Assembly (NCBI RefSeq): GCF_000428885.1
Contig: NZ_AUAU01000013.1
Span: forward strand, 50,859-114,858
Reading direction: 5' to 3'
DNA length: 64,000 nt
DNA from: Geothrix fermentans DSM 14018
GTDB lineage: Bacteria; Acidobacteriota; Holophagae; Holophagales; Holophagaceae
The notes below the pieces were generated by a model. The model did not search any database, was not told the origin of the DNA, and worked only from the letters and a program-made list of their open reading frames with translations. The position numbers were made by a program, and so were the translations under genes. Positions 9,601-17,135 of the stretch are shown here, one piece after another (the stretch's first letter is position 1; every line of letters starts with the position of its first letter).

Positions 9601-10023
9601 TACAACATGAGCATCGCCGTGTGGGTGGGCCTCATCGCCCTCATGGGCCTGGACGCCGAAACGGGCGTGTTCATGCTGCTCTTCCTGGACCTCAGCCACG
9701 ACGAGGCGAAACGGGAGGGCCGCCTGAACACCACCGGCGACCTGGTGGAAGCCATCATCCACGGGGCCGTGAAGCGCGTGCGGCCCAAGGCCATGACGGT
9801 CTTCGCGGCCTTCATGGGCCTGCTGCCCATCATGTGGAGCACCGGCACCGGCGCCGACGTCATGAAGCGCATCGCCGCGCCCATGGTGGGGGGCCTGGCC
9901 ACCAGCTTCCTCCTGGAGCTGCTGGTCTACCCCTCCATCTACTACCTCTGGAAGCGCAGGGAGGTCGTGGAGGGGCCCATCACGCCCGATGCCACGCCCG
10001 AGCCCGCACCGCAGCCGGCCTGA
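6691..10023 (+). CDS. cusA: Heavy-metal efflux RND pump, CusA/CzcA family
   Basis: A 1110-residue inner-membrane proton-driven exporter. The N-terminal helix is followed by IPLDALPDLSDTQVIVYSKW, a hallmark of the HME-RND branch, and GLSDFGFSYVYVIFEDGTD. Two sets of six membrane segments flank large periplasmic loops. Conserved acidic residues lie in the TM4 region (GVLVDGAIVEVENAYKKIE) and the second half shows GLDAETGVFMLLFLDL. Length is slightly above the usual 1040-1060. With the adjacent adaptor and TolC protein it forms a complete tripartite pump. Cu/Ag is the likeliest substrate, though Zn/Co/Cd pumps share these motifs. Confidence 0.93.
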   Translation: MSGTTAYDPEHPTFLQRIIRFSAENRWLVIAASAVLLAMSFWTMRNIPLDALPDLSDTQVIVYSKWDRSPDIVEDQVTYPIVTSLLGAPKVKAVRGLSDFGFSYVYVIFEDGTDIYWARSRVMEYLSKITANLPPGVQTSLGPDATSVGWVYQYALVDRSGKHSSDELRSMQDWFLRYGIQSTPGVAEVATVGGQARQFQVQVDPNKLAAYRIPIESVIGAVKGANAEVGGRLVEYSGREYMVRGRGYVKATKDLEQAVLKAENGTPVRLGDVATVTLGPEMRRGLADLDGQGDVVGGIVVMRQGENALNVIERVKARIGELKQGLPEGVDVITVYDRSELIHNAIKTVKHKLIEEMIVVSIIILIFLWHVPSALVPIITIPVSVALAFIPMYGIGQNANLMSLAGIAISIGVLVDGAIVEVENAYKKIEKWIEAGKPGDFHHVRLEALMEVGPSVFFSLLVVAVSFMPIFTLVDQEGRLFKPLAYSKNLAMAIAAILALTLDPAMRMLFARVEPFQFKPKWLAWTFTQVAVGKYYAEEKHPISVFLHRIYEGPCRFVVKHAKATIAVAVLAVAATIPAFMSLGSEFMPPLNEGTILYMPSTLPGLSQTEAQRILQVQDRLIRTVPEVDRVFGKAGRADTATDPAPFSMMETVIVLKPEEQWREKPRWFSSWAPDFLKSILRPLWRDRITEEEIVADLDRVVRLPAIPNAWTMPIKARQDMLSTGIRTPVGLKINGADLATIEKVAVDAERILANVPGTRSAFAERTAQGYFLDFVLKREQLARYGLSVEQANMLVMTAIGGDNQSTVFDGRARYPVNVRYARDFRENPGALNRVLIPTPSGAMIPMEEIAELTWANGPAMIRDENGQMNGYVLVDFDTSKFDVGTYVQHAKAAVEKELKLPAGYSLTWSGQYENMIRVKERLKIILPITLVLIFGLLYANTKSAFKASVVMLAVPFSAIGAFWLLWALGYNMSIAVWVGLIALMGLDAETGVFMLLFLDLSHDEAKREGRLNTTGDLVEAIIHGAVKRVRPKAMTVFAAFMGLLPIMWSTGTGADVMKRIAAPMVGGLATSFLLELLVYPSIYYLWKRREVVEGPITPDATPEPAPQPA

Positions 10024-10302
10024 ACCCATGAACGTGCGTTCCAGCTTCCCATGTCCGACTCCCTCCCCTGCCCAGGCTTCCGGCATCGCGCTCCTGATGC
10101 CGGGACCGGGCGGGAGGAGTGGCGTCCCGCGGGGCGCCACCGGCGCCGGCGAAGCCCTGTTCTGGAGGGTTCAGGGTCCAGCCGGCGCCGGCCTTTGGGG
10201 AGGCTCCGCCTTCCATCCCATCCACTTCCCCCTCGGCGGCCCCGCGCACGGCCCAGGTTCCGCCGCTCTCGAACGGGCCGTCACCCGAACAAGGATCTCC
10301 CC
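10024..10302. other. Gap between RND pump and first YHS gene
   Basis: These 279 bases contain several short open frames but none with a convincing ribosome-binding site or protein-like composition. GGCGCCGGCG-type GC palindromes occur twice, around 10136-10190. It may hold a promoter for the YHS genes, but I see no clear hexamers. Confidence 0.4.
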
Positions 10303-10530
10303 ATGCTCAACCTCCTGCTGACCCTGGCCATGACCGCCAGCCCCCAGGCCAAGCCCGCCACCAACACCAAGTGCCCCGTCCTGGGCGGCAAGGTCTCCGA
10401 GAAGTCCAAGACCGTGGTCGTCCGGGGCCAGGAATACCGTCTCTGCTGTGCGGGCTGCGATGCCACGCTGCTGAAGAACCCCGACAAGTACCTGGAGAAG
10501 GACGGCACGCCCAAGAACGCGAAGAAGTAG
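10303..10530 (+). CDS. Exported YHS/TRASH-like metal-binding mini-protein 1
   Basis: A 75-residue protein with a short signal-like N-terminus (LNLLLTLAMTASPQA). The mature part resembles a YHS/TRASH-type domain: KPATNTKCPVLGGKV, then VRGQEYRLCCAGC, then LKNPDKYLEKDG. Four Cys residues (24, 48, 49, 52) could bind a soft metal. It follows the RND pump after 279 bases and is a clear paralogue of the next gene, sharing KPATNTK, VRG.EYR.C and NPDKYL/DPDKYL blocks. A role as periplasmic metal carrier or sensor for the pump is inferred from location and Cys content. Confidence 0.75.
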   Translation: MLNLLLTLAMTASPQAKPATNTKCPVLGGKVSEKSKTVVVRGQEYRLCCAGCDATLLKNPDKYLEKDGTPKNAKK

Positions 10531-10540
10531 CCCGGCCCGG

Positions 10541-10570
10541 GCCGCATCCTGGCCCCGGCCAGGATGCGGC
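10541..10570 (+). terminator. Perfect hairpin between the two YHS genes
   Basis: A 14-bp perfect inverted repeat (GCCGCATCCTGGCC and its complement) with a two-base centre lies between the YHS genes. No T-run follows, so it may be a weak terminator, an attenuator or an mRNA-stabilising hairpin that sets the two genes to different levels. Confidence 0.55.
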
Positions 10571-10599
10571 TAGACTGGGGCCTCTGGACCGGAGGTCCC

Positions 10600-10839
10600 A
10601 TGCTCCCCGCCGCCCTGCTCACCCTCGCCGTCCTCGCCGCTCCCGCCGCCGGGAAGGCCAAGCCCGCCACCAACACCAAGGACCCGGTCTGCAAGATGAC
10701 CGTGGACGCCAAGTCCGCCACCGTCGCCGTGCGCGGACGGGAGTACCGCGTGTGCAGCAAGTACTGCGGGGAGGCCCTCCAGAAGGATCCGGACAAGTAT
10801 CTGGACAAGGATGGCTCCGTGAAGGCCGAGAAGAAGTAG
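10600..10839 (+). CDS. Exported YHS/TRASH-like metal-binding mini-protein 2
   Basis: A 79-residue protein. The ATG is chosen because GGAGG lies a few bases upstream and because the next residues form a signal peptide (LPAALLTLAVLAAPAAG). The mature part has the standard YHS start DPVCKMTVD, then VRGREYRVCSKYC and DPDKYLDKDG. Cys31, Cys52 and Cys56 are the likely ligands. Compared with its upstream paralogue it keeps the canonical DPVC motif, while the other has KCPVL, so the two probably differ in metal affinity or partner. A strong terminator follows. Confidence 0.78.
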   Translation: MLPAALLTLAVLAAPAAGKAKPATNTKDPVCKMTVDAKSATVAVRGREYRVCSKYCGEALQKDPDKYLDKDGSVKAEKK

Positions 10840-10863
10840 CCGCACTCCCCATCCATCCGTCCG

Positions 10864-10900
10864 AAATTCCGGGAGCGCCTGGGCGCTCCCGGAATTTTGC
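10864..10900 (+). terminator. Intrinsic terminator after YHS gene 2
   Basis: A 16-bp perfect inverted repeat (AAATTCCGGGAGCGCC and complement) around a TG centre, ending in TTTT. It closes the metal-efflux/YHS cluster. Confidence 0.85.
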
Positions 10901-11041
10901 ATGATATACAACCCCCATGAATGGAATAATTATCAATGTCATGGAAATGGGGTCGAAAAATTAACACAACTTAACAGCTGGGAGTAGCATCTTGACCCCA
11001 GGTCGGTCGGGCACCCGACCCTCCTCTCGCCTGGAGGTCCC
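10901..11041 (+). promoter_or_regulatory. AT-rich leader of the secreted M4 protease
   Basis: The spacer 10901-10985 is strikingly AT-rich for this genome (ATGATATACA, GGAATAATTATC and AAAAATTAACA stretches), as expected for a promoter region. I cannot single out a convincing -35/-10 pair. GGAGG at 11033-11037 is the ribosome-binding site of the protease gene. Confidence 0.35.
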
Positions 11042-12688
11042 ATGCGCTCCGTGGTCCCCTTCCTCCTCCCCGCCTTCCTGCTGGCCGCGCCCCCGGATCA
11101 GGCCCGCACCGACGCCCTGGCCCGCGAGGCCCGGGGCCACCTCCTGGCCCGCGCCTTCGAGATGGGCCTCGGCCCGGACCTGGGGCTGGCCTTCCGGGGC
11201 CGCAGCGCCGATGCCCTGGGCGAAGACCACGTCCGCCTGGACCAGACCTACAAGGGCGTCCCCGTGCTCGAGGGCGAGGCCATCGTCCACTTCCGGAACG
11301 GCCGGGTGCGCGCGGTCACCGATGACCTGGTGCGGGGGCTGGCCCTATCGGTGGAGCCCATCGTGGGGAAGGCCGAGGCCCTGGCGGCCGCCCATGGGGC
11401 CCTGGCCCCCCGCGGCGCCTACGCCCATGAGCCCTCGGCGGAGCTGGTCATTGCCAGCCTGGATCCCGAAGGGCCCGGCCGCGCCCGGGCCGCCCTGGCC
11501 TACCACGTCCACACGGAGCTGGAGAACGGCGCCGGCGAGACGAAGCACACGGACTTCCTGGTGGACGCCCACACCGGCCGCATCCTGGAGAGCTGGGACA
11601 CCCTCCACACCGCCGGAGCGACGGGCACCGGGGCGTCCCAGTGGTACGGGACCGTGAGCCTCTCCACCAACGGCACCGGCACCGGCTACGAGCTGCGGGA
11701 CACCACCCGGGGCACCAGCGGCCGGTTCGGCAACAATGTCACCACCAACCTGCTCAACGGCACTTCGGGTGCCGGCACGATCTTCACCGACGCGGACAAC
11801 GCCTGGGGCGACGGGCTCCAGTACGACGGGACGCCGGGCATGGGTGCCAACGCCCAGACCGCGGGTGTGGACGGGCACCGGGGCATGCAGGCCACCTGGG
11901 ACTTCTACCTGAACGTGTTCAGCCGGAACGGCATCGACGACGCAGGCACCGCCACTTTCAGCCGCATGCACTACAGCAGCCAGTACGACAACGCGTTCTG
12001 GTCCGACAGCTGCTTCTGCATGACCTACGGGGACGGCCAGGTGGGCGGCTCCGTGGGCGAGGCGGATCTGGACACGGCCGGCCACGAGATGAGCCACGGC
12101 GTCTGCGCCGCCACGGCCAACCTCGTCTACCGGAAGGAGTCGGGTGGCCTCAACGAGGCCAACTCGGACATCTTCGGCACCCTGGTGGAGTTCTACACCC
12201 TGAACAACAGCACCGGCAGCTTCATCCCAAGCACGGCGGGGCCGGGCCCCATCACCGCCAACTACAAGCTGTTCGAGAACAGCTGGGGCCACGCCTACCC
12301 GAATGAGGCCCTGCGCTGGATGTACAAACCCAGCCGCGACGGACGCAGCCCGGACTTCTACAGCAGCACCATCGGGCGGCTGGACGTGCACTACAGCTCC
12401 GGCGTGGCCAACCACTTCTTCTTCCTGCTGGCCCACGGCAGCCAGGTGGACAGCTTCAGCGACAACCTGGGCTCGCCCATGACCAACGGCGTCACCAGCA
12501 TCACGGGCATCGGCAACGACAAGGCCGGCCGCATCTGGTACCGCGCCCTCACCACCTACATGACCAAGCGGACGAACTACGCCGGGGCCCGGGTCGCCAC
12601 CCTGAACGCCGCGGCGGACCTCTACGGCGCGGGCTCCACGGAATACGCCACCGTGAACACGGCCTGGCTGGCGGTGAACGTGAAATAG
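11042..12688 (+). CDS. Secreted M4-family (thermolysin-like) metalloprotease
   Basis: A 548-residue zinc endopeptidase precursor. A signal peptide occupies about residues 1-16. An FTP/PepSY-type inhibitory pro-region follows (DHVRLDQTYKGVPVLEGEAI, then VDAHTGRILESWDTLH near 180). The peptidase domain carries GHEMSHG with Zn ligands His348 and His352, catalytic Glu349, and third ligand Glu372 in GGLNEANSD. The 24-residue spacing is as in thermolysin. The C-terminal catalytic His lies in the VHYSSGVANHFF region. There is no extra C-terminal secretion or carbohydrate domain, so this is a minimal M4 protease. It probably digests extracellular protein for nutrition. Confidence 0.93.
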   Translation: MRSVVPFLLPAFLLAAPPDQARTDALAREARGHLLARAFEMGLGPDLGLAFRGRSADALGEDHVRLDQTYKGVPVLEGEAIVHFRNGRVRAVTDDLVRGLALSVEPIVGKAEALAAAHGALAPRGAYAHEPSAELVIASLDPEGPGRARAALAYHVHTELENGAGETKHTDFLVDAHTGRILESWDTLHTAGATGTGASQWYGTVSLSTNGTGTGYELRDTTRGTSGRFGNNVTTNLLNGTSGAGTIFTDADNAWGDGLQYDGTPGMGANAQTAGVDGHRGMQATWDFYLNVFSRNGIDDAGTATFSRMHYSSQYDNAFWSDSCFCMTYGDGQVGGSVGEADLDTAGHEMSHGVCAATANLVYRKESGGLNEANSDIFGTLVEFYTLNNSTGSFIPSTAGPGPITANYKLFENSWGHAYPNEALRWMYKPSRDGRSPDFYSSTIGRLDVHYSSGVANHFFFLLAHGSQVDSFSDNLGSPMTNGVTSITGIGNDKAGRIWYRALTTYMTKRTNYAGARVATLNAAADLYGAGSTEYATVNTAWLAVNVK

Positions 12689-12692
12689 GCCC

Positions 12693-13337
12693 TCAGGTCT
12701 GTGCGGCCCCCCGGGGATCCGCACAGGCCTCCAGGACATCCAGCCACGCCTTCAGGATGAAGGCTGTGGCGCCCCAGAGCGGGGCCTGGGGCAGCTCGAG
12801 CCGGGGCACGTCCAGGGCCAGGCCCTGCCGCTCCAGCCGCTCGATGGTCCAGGGCGCCTCCATGAGGGGCGCCAGGGGGAGCATGAGCACCTGCTCCAGC
12901 TCGTGGTCCAGGCGCTGGAAGCGGGGCACCGGGGCCTCCCAGCGGAAGAAGACGGGGGTGAAGCGCACGCGGGCCTTGGCCACGCCGTCCGGGAAGCAGC
13001 CCAGCTCCCAGAGGCCCTCGGTGACGCCGATCTCCTCGGCCACCTCCCGGCGGGCGGTGGTGGGCAGGTCCCGGTCTCGGGCTTCCACCATGCCCCCGGG
13101 GAAGGCGATCTCCCCCGCGTGGTGGGGCGCGCCGTAGCCGCGCTGGGCCAGCACCAGCTTGCGGGCCCCCTCCGCGTCGCCCCAGAGGATCACGCCCACG
13201 GCCGCCCGGCGGGAATCCTCGGGGATGCGGGAGCTGATCATGTGCGGATTCGGTCCGAGCTGCGGCCGCCGCAGGCTCTCACCGATGCGGGCCCAGGGGA
13301 TGGGCGGGGCTTCGTCGGGGGGGCGCCAGGCGGTCAT
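12693..13337 (-). CDS. Nudix hydrolase, CoA pyrophosphatase type
   Basis: A 214-residue Nudix enzyme. The Nudix box is visible around residues 81-105 (FPGGMVEARD, then TTARREVAEEIGV), with REVAEEIG supplying the Mg-binding Glu residues. The arrangement GGMVEARDRDL.TTA before the RE motif, plus PHHAGEIAFPGG ahead, matches the CoA-diphosphatase (NudL/YeaB) subgroup, which cleaves CoA to phosphopantetheine and 3',5'-ADP. It ends tail-to-tail with the M4 protease, four bases apart. Upstream lies a palindromic repeat array separating it from rel. CoA is the likely substrate by family and has not been proved here. Confidence 0.85.
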   Translation of the reverse strand: MTAWRPPDEAPPIPWARIGESLRRPQLGPNPHMISSRIPEDSRRAAVGVILWGDAEGARKLVLAQRGYGAPHHAGEIAFPGGMVEARDRDLPTTARREVAEEIGVTEGLWELGCFPDGVAKARVRFTPVFFRWEAPVPRFQRLDHELEQVLMLPLAPLMEAPWTIERLERQGLALDVPRLELPQAPLWGATAFILKAWLDVLEACADPRGAAQT

Positions 13338-13358
13338 GCTGTTGCCCTCCCTGAAAAA

Positions 13359-13484
13359 ACCTCCACGAAGGGCACGAAGAATTTAATAGGGCACGAAGAA
13401 ATGCCTGGATCCGTAGGCGGGGAGGCCAAACCGATGCGTTTTTCTTGGTGGCCTTCGGTCTTCATTCGTGTCCTTCGTGGAGAT
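13359..13484. repeat. Octamer-type palindromic array, CACGAAGG type
   Basis: Left units CACGAAGG (13364) and CACGAAG (13373, 13392) face right units TTCGTG/CTTCGTGG in ATTCGTGTCCTTCGTGGAG near 13463-13482. The arms are less regular than in the CACCAAGA array but of the same design. The array fills the gap between the Nudix start and the rel stop codon. Confidence 0.75.
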
Positions 13485-13508
13485 CCTTGATGCCTGGTAT
13501 GGAACGGC

Positions 13509-15734
13509 CTATTTCACCTTTCCGAACACCGAGCCCTTCACGCGCTCCACGGTGTAGACGCCGCGGATGCGGCGCAGGCCCGCCATGAGCTCCACCAGAT
13601 GGGCCCGATCGCGCACGCGCAGGGCGATGTGGAAGAGGCCGGCGCCCTCCTCCGTGGCCGAGCCGTGGAAGCGCTGCACGTTGATGCCCACGCGCTGGAT
13701 GCCCTCGGAGATGGCGGCCACCATGCCGGGCCGGTCCTCGGTGGTGAGGGCGATCTCGGTGTCGTACAGCTCGGTCCCGTGCTTGCCCCAGGCCACGTTC
13801 ACCCGGCGCTCGGGGTGCAGGGTGGCCGTGTTCAGCTGGGGGCAGTCGGCCCGGTGGATGGCCGTGCCCCGGGTGCGGGTGATGTAGCCCACCACCTCGT
13901 CGCCCCAGATGGGCTTGCAGCAGGCGGCCAGGGCGTAGAGGATGCCCGCCGTGTCGCCCACCACCACGGAGTCCATAAGGTTGGAGGTGTTCTCCTTGGG
14001 CCGGGCTCGCTCGGGCTCGGGGATCAGGGGCTCGATCAGCTTGTGGACCGTGATGCGGCCGAAGCCCAGGGCGGCGTGGGCCGCGTCCCAGTTGGCCAGC
14101 TTCAGCTCCGCCAGGCGGGCCTCCAGCTTGGCGTGCGACTCGGGGTCGTCCAGGCGCACGCCCAGGGCGCGGGCCTCGCGTTCCAGCCGTTCCCGCCCCA
14201 GCGTGATGGCGTGGGCGCGCTCCTCCTCGCGGATGAAGGCCTGGATGCGGCTCTTGGCGCCGGCGGACTTGACGAAGCCCAGCCAGTCGCGGCTGGGCTT
14301 GTGGTCGGGCCGGGTGAGGATCTCCACGCGGTCGCCGTTCTGGAGCACGTGCTTGAGTGGCACCATGCGCCCGTTCACCTTGGCGCCCACGCAGCGGTGG
14401 CCCACCTGGGTGTGGATGGCGTAGGCGAAGTCCACGGGCGTGCTGCCTTCCACGAGGCTGCGGAGGTCGCCCTTGGGCGTGAAGACCTGGATGCGGTTGA
14501 AGGTCAGCTCGCCGCGCAGGTTGGCCACGAGGTCTCGGCTGTCCTGGGCGTCCTGGTGCAGCTCCACCATGCGGCGCAGGAAGGCCACCTGGTTGATCTC
14601 CATGCGGTTGGCGATGCGGCCGTCCTTGTAGGTCCAGTGGCTGGCGATACCGGCCTCGGCGTGGAGATGCATCTCCTCCGTGCGGATCTGCACCTCGAAG
14701 ATGTCGCCGGAGCTCATGAGCACCGTGGTGTGGATGCTCTGGTAGCCGTTCTCCTTGGGCAGGCTGATGTAGTCCTTGAACTTGCCGGGCACGGGCCGGT
14801 AGAGGCCGTGCACCAGGCCCAGGGCCGTATAGCAGCTGGCGCGGTCGGGGCAGATGATGCGGTAGGCCAGCCAGTCGTGGATGTCGTCGAAGCCCTTGGC
14901 CTGGGCGCCCATCTTCTTCCAGATGCCGTAGAGGTGCTTGACCCGGCCGGTGACGTGGGCGTTGATGCCCTGCTGGCGCAGGATGGCCTGGAGCGAGCCG
15001 TGGATTTCCTGGATGGTGGCGGCGAGCTTGGCGCGCTTGGTCTCCACGGCGTTCTTCAGCTCCGCGTACTGCTCGGGCTCCAGCTGGCGGAAGGCCAGGT
15101 CCTCCAGCTCCAGGCGCACCACGCCCATGCCCAGCCGGTTGGCCAGGGGGGCGTAGAGCTCCAGGGTCTCGCGGGAGATGCGCCGCCGCTTCTCCTCCTC
15201 CATGACGTCCAGCGTCTTCATGTTGTGGAGGCGGTCCGCCAGCTTCACCAGCAGCACGCGCACATCCTTGCCCATGGCCACCAGCAGCTTGCGGACGTTC
15301 TCGGCGTTGAGCAGGTGCTTGTCCGTGAAGGCCAGCTTGCTCATCTTCGTGAGGCCGTCCACGATCTCGCCGATCTCGTCCCCGAACTGGGCCTTCACCT
15401 GGGGCAGGGTCATGAGCGTGTCTTCGACCACGTCGTGGAGGAGGCCGCAGGCCACGCTGGCCGCGTCCAGCCGCCAGTCCGCCAGGCTCTGGGCCACGGC
15501 CAGGGGGTGGAAGAAGTAGGGTTCGCCGCTCTTCCGGAGCTGGGTGGCGTGCATGTCCCGTCCCACGGTATAGGCTCGGCGGAGCAAGGCCACGTCCCCC
15601 TTGGGATGGTGCTGGATGAAGGCGGCCTTCACCCGGTCGAAGGCCCCATCCAGGGTCAGGCAGGCATCCCCCCCGCAGGCCAATCCCTCCCCCTCGCGGA
15701 GGATGGGCTCCAGGGTTTTCCCAGGCACGGCCAT
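13509..15734 (-). CDS. rel: Bifunctional (p)ppGpp synthetase/hydrolase Rel
   Basis: A 741-residue RelA/SpoT homologue controlling the stringent response. Domains in order: an HD hydrolase with intact metal site (FFHPLAVAQSLAD, then CGLLHDVVEDT), the nucleotidyl-transferase synthetase (RVKHLYGIWKKM, then YRIICPD and LPKENGYQSIHTTV), TGS (VFTPKGDLRSLVEGSTPVDF), a zinc-finger/helical region (CKPIWGDEVVGYITRTRG), and a C-terminal ACT domain (TTEDRPGMVAAISEGIQRVG). Both catalytic halves look intact, and it is the only such gene in the window, so it may be the sole long Rel. Palindromic repeats border both ends of the gene. Confidence 0.95.
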   Translation of the reverse strand: MAVPGKTLEPILREGEGLACGGDACLTLDGAFDRVKAAFIQHHPKGDVALLRRAYTVGRDMHATQLRKSGEPYFFHPLAVAQSLADWRLDAASVACGLLHDVVEDTLMTLPQVKAQFGDEIGEIVDGLTKMSKLAFTDKHLLNAENVRKLLVAMGKDVRVLLVKLADRLHNMKTLDVMEEEKRRRISRETLELYAPLANRLGMGVVRLELEDLAFRQLEPEQYAELKNAVETKRAKLAATIQEIHGSLQAILRQQGINAHVTGRVKHLYGIWKKMGAQAKGFDDIHDWLAYRIICPDRASCYTALGLVHGLYRPVPGKFKDYISLPKENGYQSIHTTVLMSSGDIFEVQIRTEEMHLHAEAGIASHWTYKDGRIANRMEINQVAFLRRMVELHQDAQDSRDLVANLRGELTFNRIQVFTPKGDLRSLVEGSTPVDFAYAIHTQVGHRCVGAKVNGRMVPLKHVLQNGDRVEILTRPDHKPSRDWLGFVKSAGAKSRIQAFIREEERAHAITLGRERLEREARALGVRLDDPESHAKLEARLAELKLANWDAAHAALGFGRITVHKLIEPLIPEPERARPKENTSNLMDSVVVGDTAGILYALAACCKPIWGDEVVGYITRTRGTAIHRADCPQLNTATLHPERRVNVAWGKHGTELYDTEIALTTEDRPGMVAAISEGIQRVGINVQRFHGSATEEGAGLFHIALRVRDRAHLVELMAGLRRIRGVYTVERVKGSVFGKVK

Positions 15735-15810
15735 GGTTGAGTGTCGCGCAGGGGCTGTCTAGGCGCCAGATGGAAGTGCGGGAAACAGGGGGGAAGGGAC
15801 TACGAAACGA

Positions 15811-15932
15811 AAAACACTCGCCGAGAAGGGACGAGGTCCCGGAGGATGCAGAGGAATCCAGCACGGGGGCGCTGCTCCGTGATCTCCGCTTTCTCTGCGG
15901 CCCTCGGCGAGTGTGGTTGTCTTGATTTGAAT
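15811..15932. repeat. Inverted repeat in the rel/methyltransferase divergent gap
   Basis: ACACTCGCCGAG at 15814-15825 is exactly repeated in inverse at 15903-15914. Between them are looser complementary segments such as GATGCAGAGGAATCC against TCTCCGCTTTCTCTGCGG. It resembles the octamer arrays elsewhere in the window but with diverged units. It occupies the 228-base gap between two divergently transcribed genes, so it also overlaps both promoter regions. Confidence 0.6.
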
Positions 15933-15962
15933 TCGGTTCGGCATCTGCCACACACTCGGAGA

Positions 15963-16823
15963 ATGCCGCGCCGATCCCTCTCAAATGACGCCGCCAGCTA
16001 CAAGGGCTGGGTCCGGCCCGGGCCCGTGCCGCCGGGCGGGGTGGGCCTGGAGCCGGGCGAAACGCTGGACGGCCTCTGCGGCCACTGGCGGATCTTCCAG
16101 CTGGAGAAGGGCAATCGCTTCAGTGTGGACGACCTGGTGACGGCCTGGTACGGCACCACCTGGTGTCCCCGTCCCGGCCGGATCGCGGATCTGGGCTCGG
16201 GCATCGGGAGCGTGGCCCTCGTGACCGCCTGGCGCTGCCCCGGCGCCGTGGTCCACACGGTGGAGGCCCAGGAGGAGAGCCTGCGCCTGGCCCGGAAGAG
16301 CATCCGCTACAACGGCCAGGAGGGCCGCATCTTCCCGCGGCTGGGCGACCTCCGCGATCCCGCCCTGTTCGAGGGCGAACCGCCCTTCGACCTGGTGACG
16401 GGCACGCCGCCCTACTGGCCCGAGGGCCACCGCCTGCCGGCGGCGCACCCCCAGTCCGTGCCGGCCCGCCTGGAGGTCCGGGGCAGCATCGCGGACTACG
16501 CCCAGGCCGCGGCCCGGCTTCTGGCCCCGGGGGGGATCTTCGCCTGCGTCTTCCCCAACGACCAGCGCGAGCGCGCCCTGGCGGCCCTGCGGGAGGCCGG
16601 CCTGCTCTGCCTCCATCGGCGCGAGATCGTCTTCAAGGCCGACGAGCCCTACGGTCTGGACGTCTTCGCCGCCGGGCGGCGCCAGGACTACCCCGCCGAG
16701 TTCGGGCTCCGGGCCGAGTGCCCCGAAATCGAGCCCCCCATCCTCATCCGCCGGGCCGACGGCAGCGTGGATCCGGCCATCGCCCGCCTGAGACTGGCCG
16801 TGGGGTTTCCGCCGGGGCTGTGA
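15963..16823 (+). CDS. SAM-dependent methyltransferase, TrmN6/YfiC-like
   Basis: A 286-residue class I methyltransferase. The SAM-binding motif is ADLGSGIGSVALVTA, with acidic motif II VHTVEAQEES. The catalytic motif IV reads GTPPYWPEG, a variant of the NPPY motif of N6-adenine and N5-glutamine methyltransferases. Layout and the RHSVDDLVTAW-like ahead segment (NRFSVDDLVTAWYG) match tRNA1(Val) A37 N6-methyltransferase relatives. Asn to Thr in motif IV could alter the target. The start ATG has GGAG almost adjacent, which is a poor spacing, but no better in-frame start exists. It is transcribed away from rel. Confidence 0.78.
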   Translation: MPRRSLSNDAASYKGWVRPGPVPPGGVGLEPGETLDGLCGHWRIFQLEKGNRFSVDDLVTAWYGTTWCPRPGRIADLGSGIGSVALVTAWRCPGAVVHTVEAQEESLRLARKSIRYNGQEGRIFPRLGDLRDPALFEGEPPFDLVTGTPPYWPEGHRLPAAHPQSVPARLEVRGSIADYAQAAARLLAPGGIFACVFPNDQRERALAALREAGLLCLHRREIVFKADEPYGLDVFAAGRRQDYPAEFGLRAECPEIEPPILIRRADGSVDPAIARLRLAVGFPPGL

Positions 16824-17135
16824 GGTACCCGCGACGCCCGGGATATTCTTCTGGAGCTCGAACCAAGCAGGTCTTGCATGGTTAAATCACTTTAAGCGTG
16901 CGTTTATTTATTAATTGTGGTGACGACACCCATAGCACGACACTAAATTATTTAAATAATGAGACTCGATATTAACGAACACACAACTAAAAGCTTTAGG
17001 CCGGATCCAGCTTGACGCTGGAGATGATTCGATATCCAATCAACAGCATCGGAAATCCAGCTTGGAGTTGCTTGGGTCGTTACACGCGCACCACCTGTGG
17101 CTCATTAGCGCCCCCTTGTTGTTTGGAGGTTCTCT
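16824..17135. other. AT-rich 312-bp intergenic region ahead of surface lipoprotein
   Basis: The stretch 16880-17000 is the most AT-rich in the window (CGTTTATTTATTAATTGTGG, AAATTATTTAAATAATGAGA) and contains no gene. It probably carries the promoter of the lipoprotein, with ATTATTTAAATAAT a near-palindrome that could be an operator. A small stem CCAGC-TTGAC-GCTGG lies at about 17007-17021. I looked for the conserved loops of c-di-GMP riboswitches and did not find them. GGAGG at 17125-17129 serves the downstream gene. Confidence 0.5.

Noticed and set aside
6589..10140. Very long open frame on the minus strand opposite the RND pump gene
   Set aside because: It is a composition shadow of the GC-rich plus-strand gene: its translation is His/Gly/Gln-rich and shows no domain, while the plus strand encodes a full RND pump.
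10028..10321. Small open frame between the RND pump and YHS gene 1
   Set aside because: Its Pro/Gly/Ala-rich product has no ribosome site and no recognisable pattern, and it overlaps the start of the better-supported YHS gene.
16824..17135. c-di-GMP riboswitch ahead of the PKD lipoprotein
   Set aside because: Such riboswitches often precede surface proteins, but I could not find the conserved GEMM loop or the tetraloop receptor motifs.
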